A DNA stretch of 64,000 nt from positions 284,032 to 348,031 of the forward strand of contig DOTG01000026.1 in the NCBI GenBank assembly GCA_003512955.1, written 5' to 3'. Within the stretch, counting starts at the first letter, position 1, and each line of letters opens with the position of its first letter. Of the stretch, positions 16,998 to 25,587 are shown piece after piece. The stretch comes from Marinilabiliales bacterium. GTDB lineage: Bacteria; Bacteroidota; Bacteroidia; Bacteroidales; SZUA-534. Below the pieces are notes generated by a model that saw only the letters and a list, made by a program, of their open reading frames with translations, did not search any database and had not been told where the DNA came from. The translations under genes were made by a program, and so were the position numbers.

Positions 16998-19121
16998 CTA
17001 TGATAACCCTTTCATTGATAACTGAATCCGTTTCCGGGTTGCATCAATCTCCACCACTTTCACTTTCACATGCTGGTGAAGAGCCACTACTTCCGAAGGG
17101 TTCGAGATGTATTTGTCGGCCATTTGCGATATATGCACCAGGCCGTCCTGATGGACCCCAATATCGACAAAGGCTCCAAAATTGGTGATGTTGGTTACAA
17201 TCCCCGGAAGCACCATCCCCAACTGTAAATCGTTTATGTTATGTATCCCTTCGGCAAATTCAAATACTTTAATCTGCGTCCTGGGATCGCGCCCGGGCTT
17301 TTCCAATTCCTTAAAAATATCTTGCAAAGTAGGTAATCCAACCTCCTTGGTGATGTAATTTTCCAGTTTCATTTTTTGCCGCAATTCTTTTTCCTTTATC
17401 AAATCTGTTACGGCGCAACCCAGGTCTTTGGCCATTTTATCAACAATGGTATAGCTTTCGGGATGCACGGCACTATTATCTAATGGATTTTTAGCTCCCG
17501 GAATCCTTAAAAATCCGGCACATTGTTCAAAGGCCTTCTCCCCCATCCTTGGCACTTTCTTGATCTCGATCCGTGAACCAAAAGACCCATTTTCCTTCCT
17601 GTAATCCACAATATTCTGGGCCAATTTGGGACCCAAGCCGCTCACGTAAGCTAACAGGTGCATACTGGCCGTATTCACATTTACTCCCACCGTATTTACA
17701 CAGCTTTCCACCACAAAGTCAAGGTTTTCCTTTAACCTCCCTTGATCTACATCGTGTTGGTATTGCCCCACTCCAATAGATTTTGGATCCAATTTTACCA
17801 ATTCTGCCAGGGGATCCATCAACCGCCGACCAATGGAGACAGCCCCACGCACGGTAACATCGTATTGCGGAAATTCCTCCCTAGCCAAGGCCGATGCTGA
17901 ATAGATAGATGCCCCACTTTCATTCACCATAAAAACCTGAATATCTTTTTCAAACCTTACGGTTTTAATAAACGATTCGGTTTCGCGGCTTGCGGTTCCA
18001 TTACCAATGGCAACGGCATCAATTTTATAACTATTTACCAACGACTGTATTTTTTTTGATGCCAACACCTTTTCATTCTGCGGAGGGTGCGGATAAATGG
18101 CTTCGTTATGCAGTAAATCTCCCTGTTCGTTCAGGCAAACAATTTTACAGCCGGTACGGAACCCAGGGTCGATAGCCAGAATCCGCTTTTGTCCTAAGGG
18201 AGAAGCTAATAAAAGTTGACGCAGGTTGCGGGCAAAAACCTGAATGGCCTCTTCGTCGGCCTTTTCCTTAAAAAGTTTTTTGAATTCATTTTCCATCGAT
18301 GGCTGGATCAACCGCTTGTAGGAATCCTTGATGGCTATCCGGATTTGTTCCGAGGAATGCGTGTAGCCTTTCACAAACTGATTTTCAAGCACCTCGTCGC
18401 AATCTACATCAGTATCTACCACTACTTTTAAAAAACCCTCGGCTTCGCCCCTACGAATGGCAAGCATCCGGTGTGATGGACATTTTTTTAAGAGTTCGGA
18501 AAATTCAAAATAATCCGAAAATTTGATACCCTCCTCCTCTTTTCCTTTTATGACTTTTGAGGTGATGAATGCCTCCCTGTTAAACATATTCCGGATTTTT
18601 TGCCTTGCCTGCTGATTTTCGCTAATCCATTCCGCGATAATATCCCGGGCACCCTGCAATGCCATTTCCACAGAATCAACTTGCCCGGTTAAAAATTTGG
18701 CCGCCCAGGTTTCCACATCGCCCGATTGTTGTTTCATAATCAATTGAGCCAAGGGTTCTAATCCCAGTTCTTTGGCAACTGTGGCCTTGGTTCTTCGTTT
18801 TGGTTTATACGGTAGGTAAATATCTTCCAATTCCACCGGATCGAATGTGTTTTCGATTTTCCGTTTCAATTCATCCGTAAGTTTCCCTTGTTCAGCAATA
18901 GTTTCCAGAACGGTGGTTTTGCGCTTTTCCAGTTCATCGAATTTTTTATACCATTGACCGATTTCATGCACTGCCACTTCATCAAGTCCCCCGGTCCGCT
19001 CTTTACGGTATCGGCTGATAAATGGAACTGTGGCTCCTTCAGTTATTAAACTCACTACAGCTTTAACCTGAACGGTTGAAATTTGTAGTATTCTGGCGAT
19101 TTCGGAAATATATTTTTCCAT
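16998..19121 (-). CDS. tex: RNA-binding transcriptional accessory protein Tex
   Basis: The 707-residue protein has the Tex-like order: N-terminal helical domain, YqgF-like RNase H fold (around residue 320, ILAIDPGFRTGCKIVCL), helix-hairpin-helix region (VNTASMHLLAYVSGLGPKLAQNIV) and C-terminal S1 domain (GMVLPGIVTNITNFGAFVDI). The family affects transcription and binds nucleic acid; its exact role is unresolved. The start MEKYISEIARIL at 19121 is preferred over an upstream in-frame ATG at 19169, which adds 16 atypical residues. Confidence 0.95.
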   Translation of the reverse strand: MEKYISEIARILQISTVQVKAVVSLITEGATVPFISRYRKERTGGLDEVAVHEIGQWYKKFDELEKRKTTVLETIAEQGKLTDELKRKIENTFDPVELEDIYLPYKPKRRTKATVAKELGLEPLAQLIMKQQSGDVETWAAKFLTGQVDSVEMALQGARDIIAEWISENQQARQKIRNMFNREAFITSKVIKGKEEEGIKFSDYFEFSELLKKCPSHRMLAIRRGEAEGFLKVVVDTDVDCDEVLENQFVKGYTHSSEQIRIAIKDSYKRLIQPSMENEFKKLFKEKADEEAIQVFARNLRQLLLASPLGQKRILAIDPGFRTGCKIVCLNEQGDLLHNEAIYPHPPQNEKVLASKKIQSLVNSYKIDAVAIGNGTASRETESFIKTVRFEKDIQVFMVNESGASIYSASALAREEFPQYDVTVRGAVSIGRRLMDPLAELVKLDPKSIGVGQYQHDVDQGRLKENLDFVVESCVNTVGVNVNTASMHLLAYVSGLGPKLAQNIVDYRKENGSFGSRIEIKKVPRMGEKAFEQCAGFLRIPGAKNPLDNSAVHPESYTIVDKMAKDLGCAVTDLIKEKELRQKMKLENYITKEVGLPTLQDIFKELEKPGRDPRTQIKVFEFAEGIHNINDLQLGMVLPGIVTNITNFGAFVDIGVHQDGLVHISQMADKYISNPSEVVALHQHVKVKVVEIDATRKRIQLSMKGLS

Positions 19122-19291
19122 ACAATAAATAGTTTGACCACAAATAAAAGAACTTTTTTTAAAATTCAACGGATCCTGTTTTGAACAATGCCCCCTAAAA
19201 AATAAAACTGTTTTTTCTGAACCAATAGGTTAAAATGTAGGTTATATGTTCGAAAAAATAAATTTAAAATTAAACAATAAAGAAAAAAAGT

Positions 19292-19299
19292 TAAATTTG
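19292..19299 (+). promoter_or_regulatory. Possible -7 box for the T9SS protein at 19442
   Basis: TAAATTTG matches TAnnTTTG. The leader would be about 135 nt and AT-rich. No clear -33 element was found, so this is tentative. Confidence 0.35.
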
Positions 19300-19441
19300 C
19301 CTTCCCAAACGTTCGTGGAAGAAAAGTTTCCATTTATAAAAGTATTGGAACTTTTAACTGCTTTGAAATTTTGGAGAATTGTTTAATTTATATTTTTACT
19401 TTTTATTAATTATTATTTACTAACCCAAAACTAGGAAAATT

Positions 19442-21847
19442 ATGAGAAATTTTACCTTATTGCTTGCTTTTCTGGCGTTTACGGGGATGACCTTTGCACA
19501 AAGTGCAGATTGCGGGTTAACCGTAGGCGGCAAAGTAGAAAAATCTGTGGCAACACAACAACCGAAAGCTTTCGGTGATGTTATCTGGTCGGAAGATTTT
19601 AACGGCGACAAATGGGCTGGAACCGTTGTTGAAGATGGTGCCGGCTTTTTGTTAGATGTTGAAGCTACGCTTCCCGAAGGTTGGTCAATTGTAGACAACA
19701 ATGAATTAAATTATTTTTGGCACTGGTCAAATGTAGGACCAAGAGGTAGGTATACATCGCCAGGAGTAACTTCAGCCAATGCTGCTACAGCTTCTTTTGT
19801 TCCAAGAGCTGATGTAGTGGATGCTTTAGCTTCTATTGCATCTGTTGACAATGGATTCATGCTTTTGGAAAGTGATTATTTTAACACCAACCCTGCAACT
19901 GGTCTTATCTCTTCAGATCCAATTGACATGGATGCAATTCTGGAATTTGGCCCCATTGATATGACCAATGCCCCGGGAGCTATTTTCAGCTTGAAAACTA
20001 TGTACCGCACTTGTTGCTCATGGGATCGTCTGCTCGGTTTAGCTGTTGGTATTCCTGATGGAGCTGGTGGCATTACCTGGAGTGATGAAATTGCATTGAA
20101 CATCCTTACTCCAAACAACACTTACACATATACTTCAGAAAGAGATGTACATGTAAATATCTCCCGTGTAACTGCCGGATCTTCAGCTATTGTGACCGCC
20201 GGCCAACCCGAGGTGTATTTCCGTTTGCACAAAACTGCTGCCAGCCACTATTTCTGGTTGGTTGACGACATTACCATTTATGAACCTCCAACAAACGATT
20301 TGATTGTTGAAGACACCTGGTTCGATTACATGTACAATGCATTAGATCCAGATTACGCCCAAAGTAGCGATGCTTCTTTCAATTTCTGGGGTGGTTATAC
20401 CCAAATTCCACAAAGTGTGGTAGCAGGTTTTGTTCAATTCCGTGCTGCAGTAAACAACAATGGTACTGCCGATGCAGTTGATGCAAAAGTTAATGTACTT
20501 ATTGAAAAAGATGGTGCTGAAGTATATAATGTATCTTCAACTCCAAAAACCGTAGCAAAATTTTTACGTGACACTTTAATTGCTGCTGCAAGTTACACTC
20601 CTGCTGATTTAGGATTCTACCAAGTATCAATGACTGTAAATATGAATGCTGATGACGAAGCCTATTCAAACAATGCTGAAGGTTATGACTTTTCTGTGGT
20701 AGAAGATCTTTACTCTAGGGTAACTCCTGGTGCAGAAGACGATTATGCATCAGCTGGTCCTCGCGACTGGGCAAACGGTGGTTTCGATGGCGATGTTTGT
20801 GCACAACCTTACGATTTCCCAACATCTGTGGCACAAGTTGCTTTGAAAGCTATAAAAGTTTATTTCCAGATTCCTTACAGTGATGCAGAAATTGCTGCTA
20901 TCGAAGCTGGTGAATTTGCCATGTACGGACGTATATACAAAATTGACGAGGCTGGTGACATTGTAGATGCTGGTATTGCTTCTGATTTATACACCGTTCA
21001 AATCAGTGATTCTGGAACTTGGGTAACCTTAGATCTTCTTGATGAAGGCAATTTGGTCGTTCCTGGTGGTCAAACATATTATGCCGGTATTGAAACTTAC
21101 ACCGGTTCTGCAGATCAAAGCTTGCGTTTTGAAATTGGTGCCGATCCAGATGCTGCAAAACAACCTTCACAAGGTGGTTTGATTTACATGACTTCACAAG
21201 GTAACTGGTACTTAACCGGCGACAATTATGCTATTGACTTGGTATTAAATACCAACCCGGTTGATCCTAATATTACCCTTACTTTCAATGTAGATATGAC
21301 CCAGCCAATCACTGGTGGTTACTTTACCGTAGGAACCGATGTAGTTTATGTTACTGGTAGTTACAATGGTTGGGATGTTCCCGGAACCGGCGAATCAATG
21401 ATTTTAACCGATACCGATGGTGATAAAATTTACACGGGTAGCGTAGAAATAGCTAAAAATTTTGGTGAATTGAAATACAAATATTTCAAAAATGCCTCAT
21501 GGGATTTTGGTGATAATGTAACCGGCGACAGAACTATTACCATTGCCGATGTTGATTATGTTGTGGATCCTGCCGATATCTGGATTTATGTTAATGGTAT
21601 TGCTGATATGGATTTGAATGCCGTTACCATCGCTCCAAATCCATTCAATGGTACTTTGGTTATCAACAATGCTGAAAAAGCAGTTCAAATTGTGGTAAGC
21701 AATGTATTGGGTCAAAAGGTAATGACTGTTAGCGAAATCAGCAACCATCAAGTGGTTTCAACTGAAAGCTTGAGCAAAGGTGTTTATTTTGTAACTATTG
21801 TTGACCAAAACAACAACACAAGAACTGAAAGAGTGGTTAAACAATAA
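19442..21847 (+). CDS. Large secreted T9SS cargo protein with starch-binding-like module
   Basis: The 801-residue protein starts with a signal peptide (MRNFTLLLAFLAFTGMTFAQ). An early domain (about 45-290) with DVIWSEDFNGDKWAG and LPEGWSIVDN resembles choice-of-anchor beta-sandwich domains, and a second beta-rich region follows (about 290-610). Near residue 614 a module with TFNVDMTQP and VYVTGSYNGWDVPG resembles CBM20/SusE-type starch-binding domains. The end (from about 731, IAPNPFNGTLVI, to RTERVVKQ) is a type A T9SS sorting domain. It is therefore exported through the Sec and T9SS routes and probably attached to the cell surface. No catalytic domain was recognised. Confidence 0.88.
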   Translation: MRNFTLLLAFLAFTGMTFAQSADCGLTVGGKVEKSVATQQPKAFGDVIWSEDFNGDKWAGTVVEDGAGFLLDVEATLPEGWSIVDNNELNYFWHWSNVGPRGRYTSPGVTSANAATASFVPRADVVDALASIASVDNGFMLLESDYFNTNPATGLISSDPIDMDAILEFGPIDMTNAPGAIFSLKTMYRTCCSWDRLLGLAVGIPDGAGGITWSDEIALNILTPNNTYTYTSERDVHVNISRVTAGSSAIVTAGQPEVYFRLHKTAASHYFWLVDDITIYEPPTNDLIVEDTWFDYMYNALDPDYAQSSDASFNFWGGYTQIPQSVVAGFVQFRAAVNNNGTADAVDAKVNVLIEKDGAEVYNVSSTPKTVAKFLRDTLIAAASYTPADLGFYQVSMTVNMNADDEAYSNNAEGYDFSVVEDLYSRVTPGAEDDYASAGPRDWANGGFDGDVCAQPYDFPTSVAQVALKAIKVYFQIPYSDAEIAAIEAGEFAMYGRIYKIDEAGDIVDAGIASDLYTVQISDSGTWVTLDLLDEGNLVVPGGQTYYAGIETYTGSADQSLRFEIGADPDAAKQPSQGGLIYMTSQGNWYLTGDNYAIDLVLNTNPVDPNITLTFNVDMTQPITGGYFTVGTDVVYVTGSYNGWDVPGTGESMILTDTDGDKIYTGSVEIAKNFGELKYKYFKNASWDFGDNVTGDRTITIADVDYVVDPADIWIYVNGIADMDLNAVTIAPNPFNGTLVINNAEKAVQIVVSNVLGQKVMTVSEISNHQVVSTESLSKGVYFVTIVDQNNNTRTERVVKQ

Positions 21848-21864
21848 TCATTTGTTTAGATATT

Positions 21865-21891
21865 AAAAGCCCGCCAAAAGCGGGCTTTTTT
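21865..21891 (+). terminator. Rho-independent terminator of the T9SS protein gene
   Basis: AAAAGCCCGC, loop CAAAA and GCGGGCTTTT form a near-perfect 10-bp hairpin with a T run, about 18 nt after the stop at 21847. Confidence 0.92.
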
Positions 21892-21960
21892 GTATGTCTT
21901 GCTTTGAGTAAAATTGACAAAAGAATTACCTTGCTTCAAGTATAAATTAAAAAACATCCT

Positions 21961-22045
21961 TATGAAATAGCCATAAGCACAAATTTGCATACCAACAGCG
22001 AATGATTATTTATGGCGTATTCCATCTGACCTTGATATAAAAATT
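21961..22045. repeat. Intergenic repeat, copy A
   Basis: Two blocks are identical to blocks at 62902-63030. The 19-nt block 21961-21979 (TATGAAATAGCCATAAGCA) carries an inner CTTATG/CATAAG inverted repeat, and a 27-nt block lies at 22019-22045 (begins ATTCCATCTGACC). A shared GATTATTTA lies between. The interior differs: it is 39 nt here and 83 nt in copy B. The identity of two long blocks rules out chance. Confidence 0.85.
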
Positions 22046-22062
22046 TAAAAATAAACAGATGA

Positions 22063-22114
22063 AACCCTCATGCAAGATGTAGCACAAAAGGATATGAAAA
22101 AAAACATGAGGGTT
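22063..22114. other. 10-bp inverted repeat in the leader of the PspC gene
   Basis: AACCCTCATG (22063-22072) pairs perfectly with CATGAGGGTT (22105-22114) across a 32-nt loop. It has no T run, so a terminator is unlikely. It may be a structured leader or a protein-binding site. Confidence 0.45.
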
Positions 22115-22194
22115 CCACGGTAAATGAAAGTCTGATTTTATATTTGATTGATGTATTGTATTGAAAAATAAATGTATAACTTAATTTTATTCTA

Positions 22195-22395
22195 GTGAAA
22201 CCTCATTTAACACGTTCAAATCACAAAGTCATAGCCGGGGTATGTGCCGGGTTAGCCGAGTGGTTAGGCTGGGATATTGCCTTAGTCCGGGTACTTTATG
22301 TTTTGGTAAGTATTTTAAGTGCCGCTTTCCCGGGCATTTTTATTTACATCATCCTTTGGGTTGCCATGCCACAGGATACCGGTTACAAGTACTAA
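22195..22395 (+). CDS. Small PspC-domain membrane protein, 66 aa
   Basis: The protein is almost entirely a PspC domain: a basic start (MKPHLTRSNHKVIAGVCAGLAEWLGWDIALVRV) then a hydrophobic helix (LYVLVSILSAAFPGIFIYIILWVAMP). PspC domains link membrane stress to the phage-shock response, but such stand-alone 60-70 residue proteins are of uncertain role. Translation starts at GTG (22195); an in-frame stop lies at 22177-22179 and no ATG lies between. There is no neighbouring pspA or pspB. Confidence 0.88.
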   Translation: MKPHLTRSNHKVIAGVCAGLAEWLGWDIALVRVLYVLVSILSAAFPGIFIYIILWVAMPQDTGYKY

Positions 22396-22423
22396 AAAAG
22401 CCCGACCCATAAAGGTCAGGCTT
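22395..22423 (-). terminator. Terminator of gcvP, overlapping the PspC stop
   Basis: On the minus strand AAGCCTGACC, loop TTTATG and GGTCGGGCTT form a 10-bp stem with one mismatch, followed by TTTTTT, 23 nt beyond the gcvP stop. Confidence 0.85.
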
Positions 22424-22445
22424 CTAGCAGAATGAAATTTTTGAA

Positions 22446-25313
22446 TTAATCCAGGTATTCCGAGATAGGTGCACAGGAACAAACCAGGTTGCGGTCGCCA
22501 TATCCATCATCTATACGGGCTACCGAAGGCCAGAATTTATTGTGTGTCACCCAATCGAGCGGGTAAGCTGCCCGGTGACGGCTGTAGGGGTGTTCCCAGT
22601 TCCCGTCGGTAGCTTCTAATGCTGTATGCGGGGCATTTTTCAACAAATTGTCTGTGGCATGGGCACTTCCATTTTTTATTTCCATTATTTCTTCAAGGAT
22701 AGAAGTCAAGGCTTCTACAAAACGGTCAAGCTCCTCTTTGCTCTCACTCTCAGTGGGTTCCACCATCAAGGTTTCATGTACAGGGAAAGATAATGTAGGA
22801 GCGTGGAATCCGTAATCCATCAAACGTTTGGCAATGTCGATAGTTTCTATACCATATTCCTGACGGAAATGACGGCAATCCACAATCATTTCATGACCTA
22901 CACGGCCTTTAGCCCCGGAATACAATATGCCAAAATGCTCTTTCAATTGAGCCACCAAATAGTTGGCATTTAAAATGGCCATTTTGGTGGAATATGTCAA
23001 TCCTTCGCCTCCCAACATCTTAATATACGAATAGGTAATGGGTAACACCATCGCACTGCCATAAGGAGCCGCAGAAACAGCATTGGCTCCATTTGTTCCA
23101 CCTACATGAATAACCGGATGACTTGGTAAGAAAGGCGCCAAATGTTTAGCTACACCAATCGGCCCAACACCGGGGCCTCCACCTCCATGAGGAATGGCAA
23201 ACGTTTTGTGCAGATTCAGGTGGCAAACATCGGCCCCAATAAATCCGGGGCTGGTTAAGCCTACCTGGGCATTCATATTGGCACCGTCCATATATACTTG
23301 CCCATCCTGTTGATGAATGATATCCACCATGGCACGGATTTCGGTTTCAAAAACCCCGTGGGTCGAAGGATAGGTGATCATGAAAGAATGAAGGTTCTTG
23401 CCATGTTCAAGGGCTTTTGCTTTCAAATCGTCCATATCCACATTCCCATTCTTATCGCAAGCTACCACAACTACGGTTCCACCTGCCATGGCTGCACTTG
23501 CCGGGTTTGTCCCATGAGCCGAAGCGGGAATCAGCACCACATTCCGATGACCTTCGCCCCGTGATTTGTGATATTCGCGGATAACCATTAAGCCTGCGTA
23601 TTCACCGGCTGCTCCAGAATTTGGTTGTACCGAAATAGCCGCAAAGCCTGTAATGGTGGCCAAATCTTTTTCCAATTCACCAATCAATTGCTGATACCCT
23701 TCTGCCTGATCTTTGGGGGCAAATGGGTGGATATTGGCAAATTCAGGCCAACTTAAAGGCAACATGGTAGTCGCAGGATTCAGTTTCATGGTACACGATC
23801 CCAAAGAAATCATGGAATGTGTCAACGAAATATCTTTACGTTCCAACTTCTTGATGTAGCGCATCATCTCGGTTTCTGAACGGTATTTGTTAAATACCTT
23901 TTCCTCCAGGATGGGCGTGTTACGGAGGTAAATTTCGTCGAAATAAACCCGTTCGTCGTTATCGGTTACAGCTACATATTCCTTATTGCAGGAACGGGCA
24001 AATACTTTAAGTATGTTATTAATATCCTGGATGGAGGTTGTTTCATCGACACTCACACCAACGGTCTTTTCATCGATGTACCGGAAATTCATTTTCTCGT
24101 CGTGGCCTAGGGCAATCAGATTGTTTGCATTGGTGCAGGTCAGTTTCACACGAAGGGTATCGAAGAAATTCTCGTTTTCCTGAGTCATATAAATAGCTTT
24201 GAGCCCTTTGTTCAGGATTCCGGCCAGGTGGTGAATCCGGTGGGCGATGGCTTTAATTCCTTCAGGGCCATGATATACGGCATACATACCGGCCATATTG
24301 GCCAACAATGCCTGAGCGGTACAAATATTTGAAGTGGCCTTTTCACGCTTGATATGCTGTTCACGCGTTTGCAAGGCCATCCGCAAGGCTTTGTTACCAT
24401 TCCTGTCGATGGTTACTCCGATGATACGCCCTGGCATGCTCCGTTTCAGACTATCGCGGGTAGCAAAATAGGCTGCATGAGGTCCGCCATAACCCATAGG
24501 GATGCCGAAACGCTGGGTGGTCCCACAAACAATATCAGCACCCCATTCGCCCGGAGGAACCAATAACGCAAGACTCATTAAATCGGCTACCACGGTAACT
24601 AAACTATTATTAGCATGAGCCGCATTGACAAAATTTTTATAGTTTTCGATAGAACCGTCGGAGTTGGGGAATTGCAGTACCGCACCAAAGGTTTTATCGT
24701 TAAATTGGAATTTTTTATAATCACCAGTGATTACCTTAATTCCCAAAGGTTCGGCACGGGTAATCAATACGGCCAAAGTTTGAGGGAAGATTTTTTCATC
24801 TACAAACAATTGATTGCCTTCATTTTTAAGAAGGGCGCGGTCTCTTTTGTTAAACATCATGATGATGGCTTCGGCAGTGGCTGTAGCTTCATCCAAAAGA
24901 GAAGAGTTTGCTATTTCCATTCCGGTAAGGCTCATTACCATTGTTTGGTAATTCAATAAAGCTTCCAACCTCCCTTGGGATATTTCTGCCTGATAAGGTG
25001 TATATGAAGTGTACCAGCTTGGGTTCTCGAAAATATTCCGAAGAACGACCGAGGGGGTAATGGTGTTGTAATAACCCATTCCTATATAGGATTTGTAGAG
25101 CTTGTTTTTAACGGCCATACTTTTCAGATGGTTCAGATACTCGTACTCCGACATGGGATTTCCCAACGGCAACACCTCTTTTAAACGAATGTCGGAAGGG
25201 ATGGTTTGATCGATAAGCTCATCGAGTGATAATACCCCAATGGCTGATAGCATCTCATCAATATCGGCATTTCTAGGTCCTATATGCCGGTTCAGGAAGT
25301 TATGTATTGACAT
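22446..25313 (-). CDS. gcvP: Glycine dehydrogenase (aminomethyl-transferring), P protein
   Basis: The PLP enzyme of the glycine cleavage system decarboxylates glycine and passes the aminomethyl group to the lipoyl arm of H protein. At 955 residues it is the full fused form with N- and C-terminal halves. Visible features are RHIGPRNADIDEML, the glycine-rich QTLAVLI to IVCGTTQRFGIPMGYGGPHA region, GSCTMKLNPATTMLP, and the PLP-lysine in HLNLHKTFAIPHGGGGPGVG. The start is at 25313 (MSIHNFLNRHIG); an upstream extension to 25346 is rejected. No gcvT or gcvH is nearby, so the operon is split. Confidence 0.97.
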   Translation of the reverse strand: MSIHNFLNRHIGPRNADIDEMLSAIGVLSLDELIDQTIPSDIRLKEVLPLGNPMSEYEYLNHLKSMAVKNKLYKSYIGMGYYNTITPSVVLRNIFENPSWYTSYTPYQAEISQGRLEALLNYQTMVMSLTGMEIANSSLLDEATATAEAIIMMFNKRDRALLKNEGNQLFVDEKIFPQTLAVLITRAEPLGIKVITGDYKKFQFNDKTFGAVLQFPNSDGSIENYKNFVNAAHANNSLVTVVADLMSLALLVPPGEWGADIVCGTTQRFGIPMGYGGPHAAYFATRDSLKRSMPGRIIGVTIDRNGNKALRMALQTREQHIKREKATSNICTAQALLANMAGMYAVYHGPEGIKAIAHRIHHLAGILNKGLKAIYMTQENENFFDTLRVKLTCTNANNLIALGHDEKMNFRYIDEKTVGVSVDETTSIQDINNILKVFARSCNKEYVAVTDNDERVYFDEIYLRNTPILEEKVFNKYRSETEMMRYIKKLERKDISLTHSMISLGSCTMKLNPATTMLPLSWPEFANIHPFAPKDQAEGYQQLIGELEKDLATITGFAAISVQPNSGAAGEYAGLMVIREYHKSRGEGHRNVVLIPASAHGTNPASAAMAGGTVVVVACDKNGNVDMDDLKAKALEHGKNLHSFMITYPSTHGVFETEIRAMVDIIHQQDGQVYMDGANMNAQVGLTSPGFIGADVCHLNLHKTFAIPHGGGGPGVGPIGVAKHLAPFLPSHPVIHVGGTNGANAVSAAPYGSAMVLPITYSYIKMLGGEGLTYSTKMAILNANYLVAQLKEHFGILYSGAKGRVGHEMIVDCRHFRQEYGIETIDIAKRLMDYGFHAPTLSFPVHETLMVEPTESESKEELDRFVEALTSILEEIMEIKNGSAHATDNLLKNAPHTALEATDGNWEHPYSRHRAAYPLDWVTHNKFWPSVARIDDGYGDRNLVCSCAPISEYLD

Positions 25314-25491
25314 ATTTTTTTGTTTTGATAGTTTTAATGTGCACAAAAATAACGGTGTAAAATTAATTCATTTCAAAATTTCTGTGGTTGACCCCGGCAA
25401 TTTTATAAACATGTTAAAAAGCAACACACAGGTCGCTTTTCCCATTCATGTTACGCAGTTTTATAAATATGAACCACTTATTAATAAAACA

Positions 25492-25530
25492 GAACACAGA
25501 CCCGCTTCAACGGAAGGCGGGTCTGTGTTC
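25492..25530 (-). terminator. 14-bp hairpin, probable terminator of the metallopeptidase gene
   Basis: GAACACAGACCCGC (25492-25505) and GCGGGTCTGTGTTC (25517-25530) pair perfectly over 14 bp around an 11-nt loop. On the minus strand it is followed by CTGTTTTATTAA, 57 nt after the stop at 25588. Confidence 0.8.
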
Positions 25531-25587
25531 CATGTCTTTAAATTTGAAAGTATTTGAATTTATTCAACACTTTTCAGACAGCTTTTC

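Larger units (their letters stand above)
21892..22194. other. Gene-free interval of 303 nt between T9SS gene and PspC gene
   Basis: AT-rich. It contains repeat copy A and the inverted repeat listed separately. No further open frame, tRNA-like fold or classic promoter was seen. Confidence 0.6.

Noticed and set aside
16980..16998. T/A tract between tex and the SpoIIE gene as a terminator
   Set aside because: TTTTTTTAAAAAAA is palindromic but has no GC stem, so it would not form a stable hairpin.
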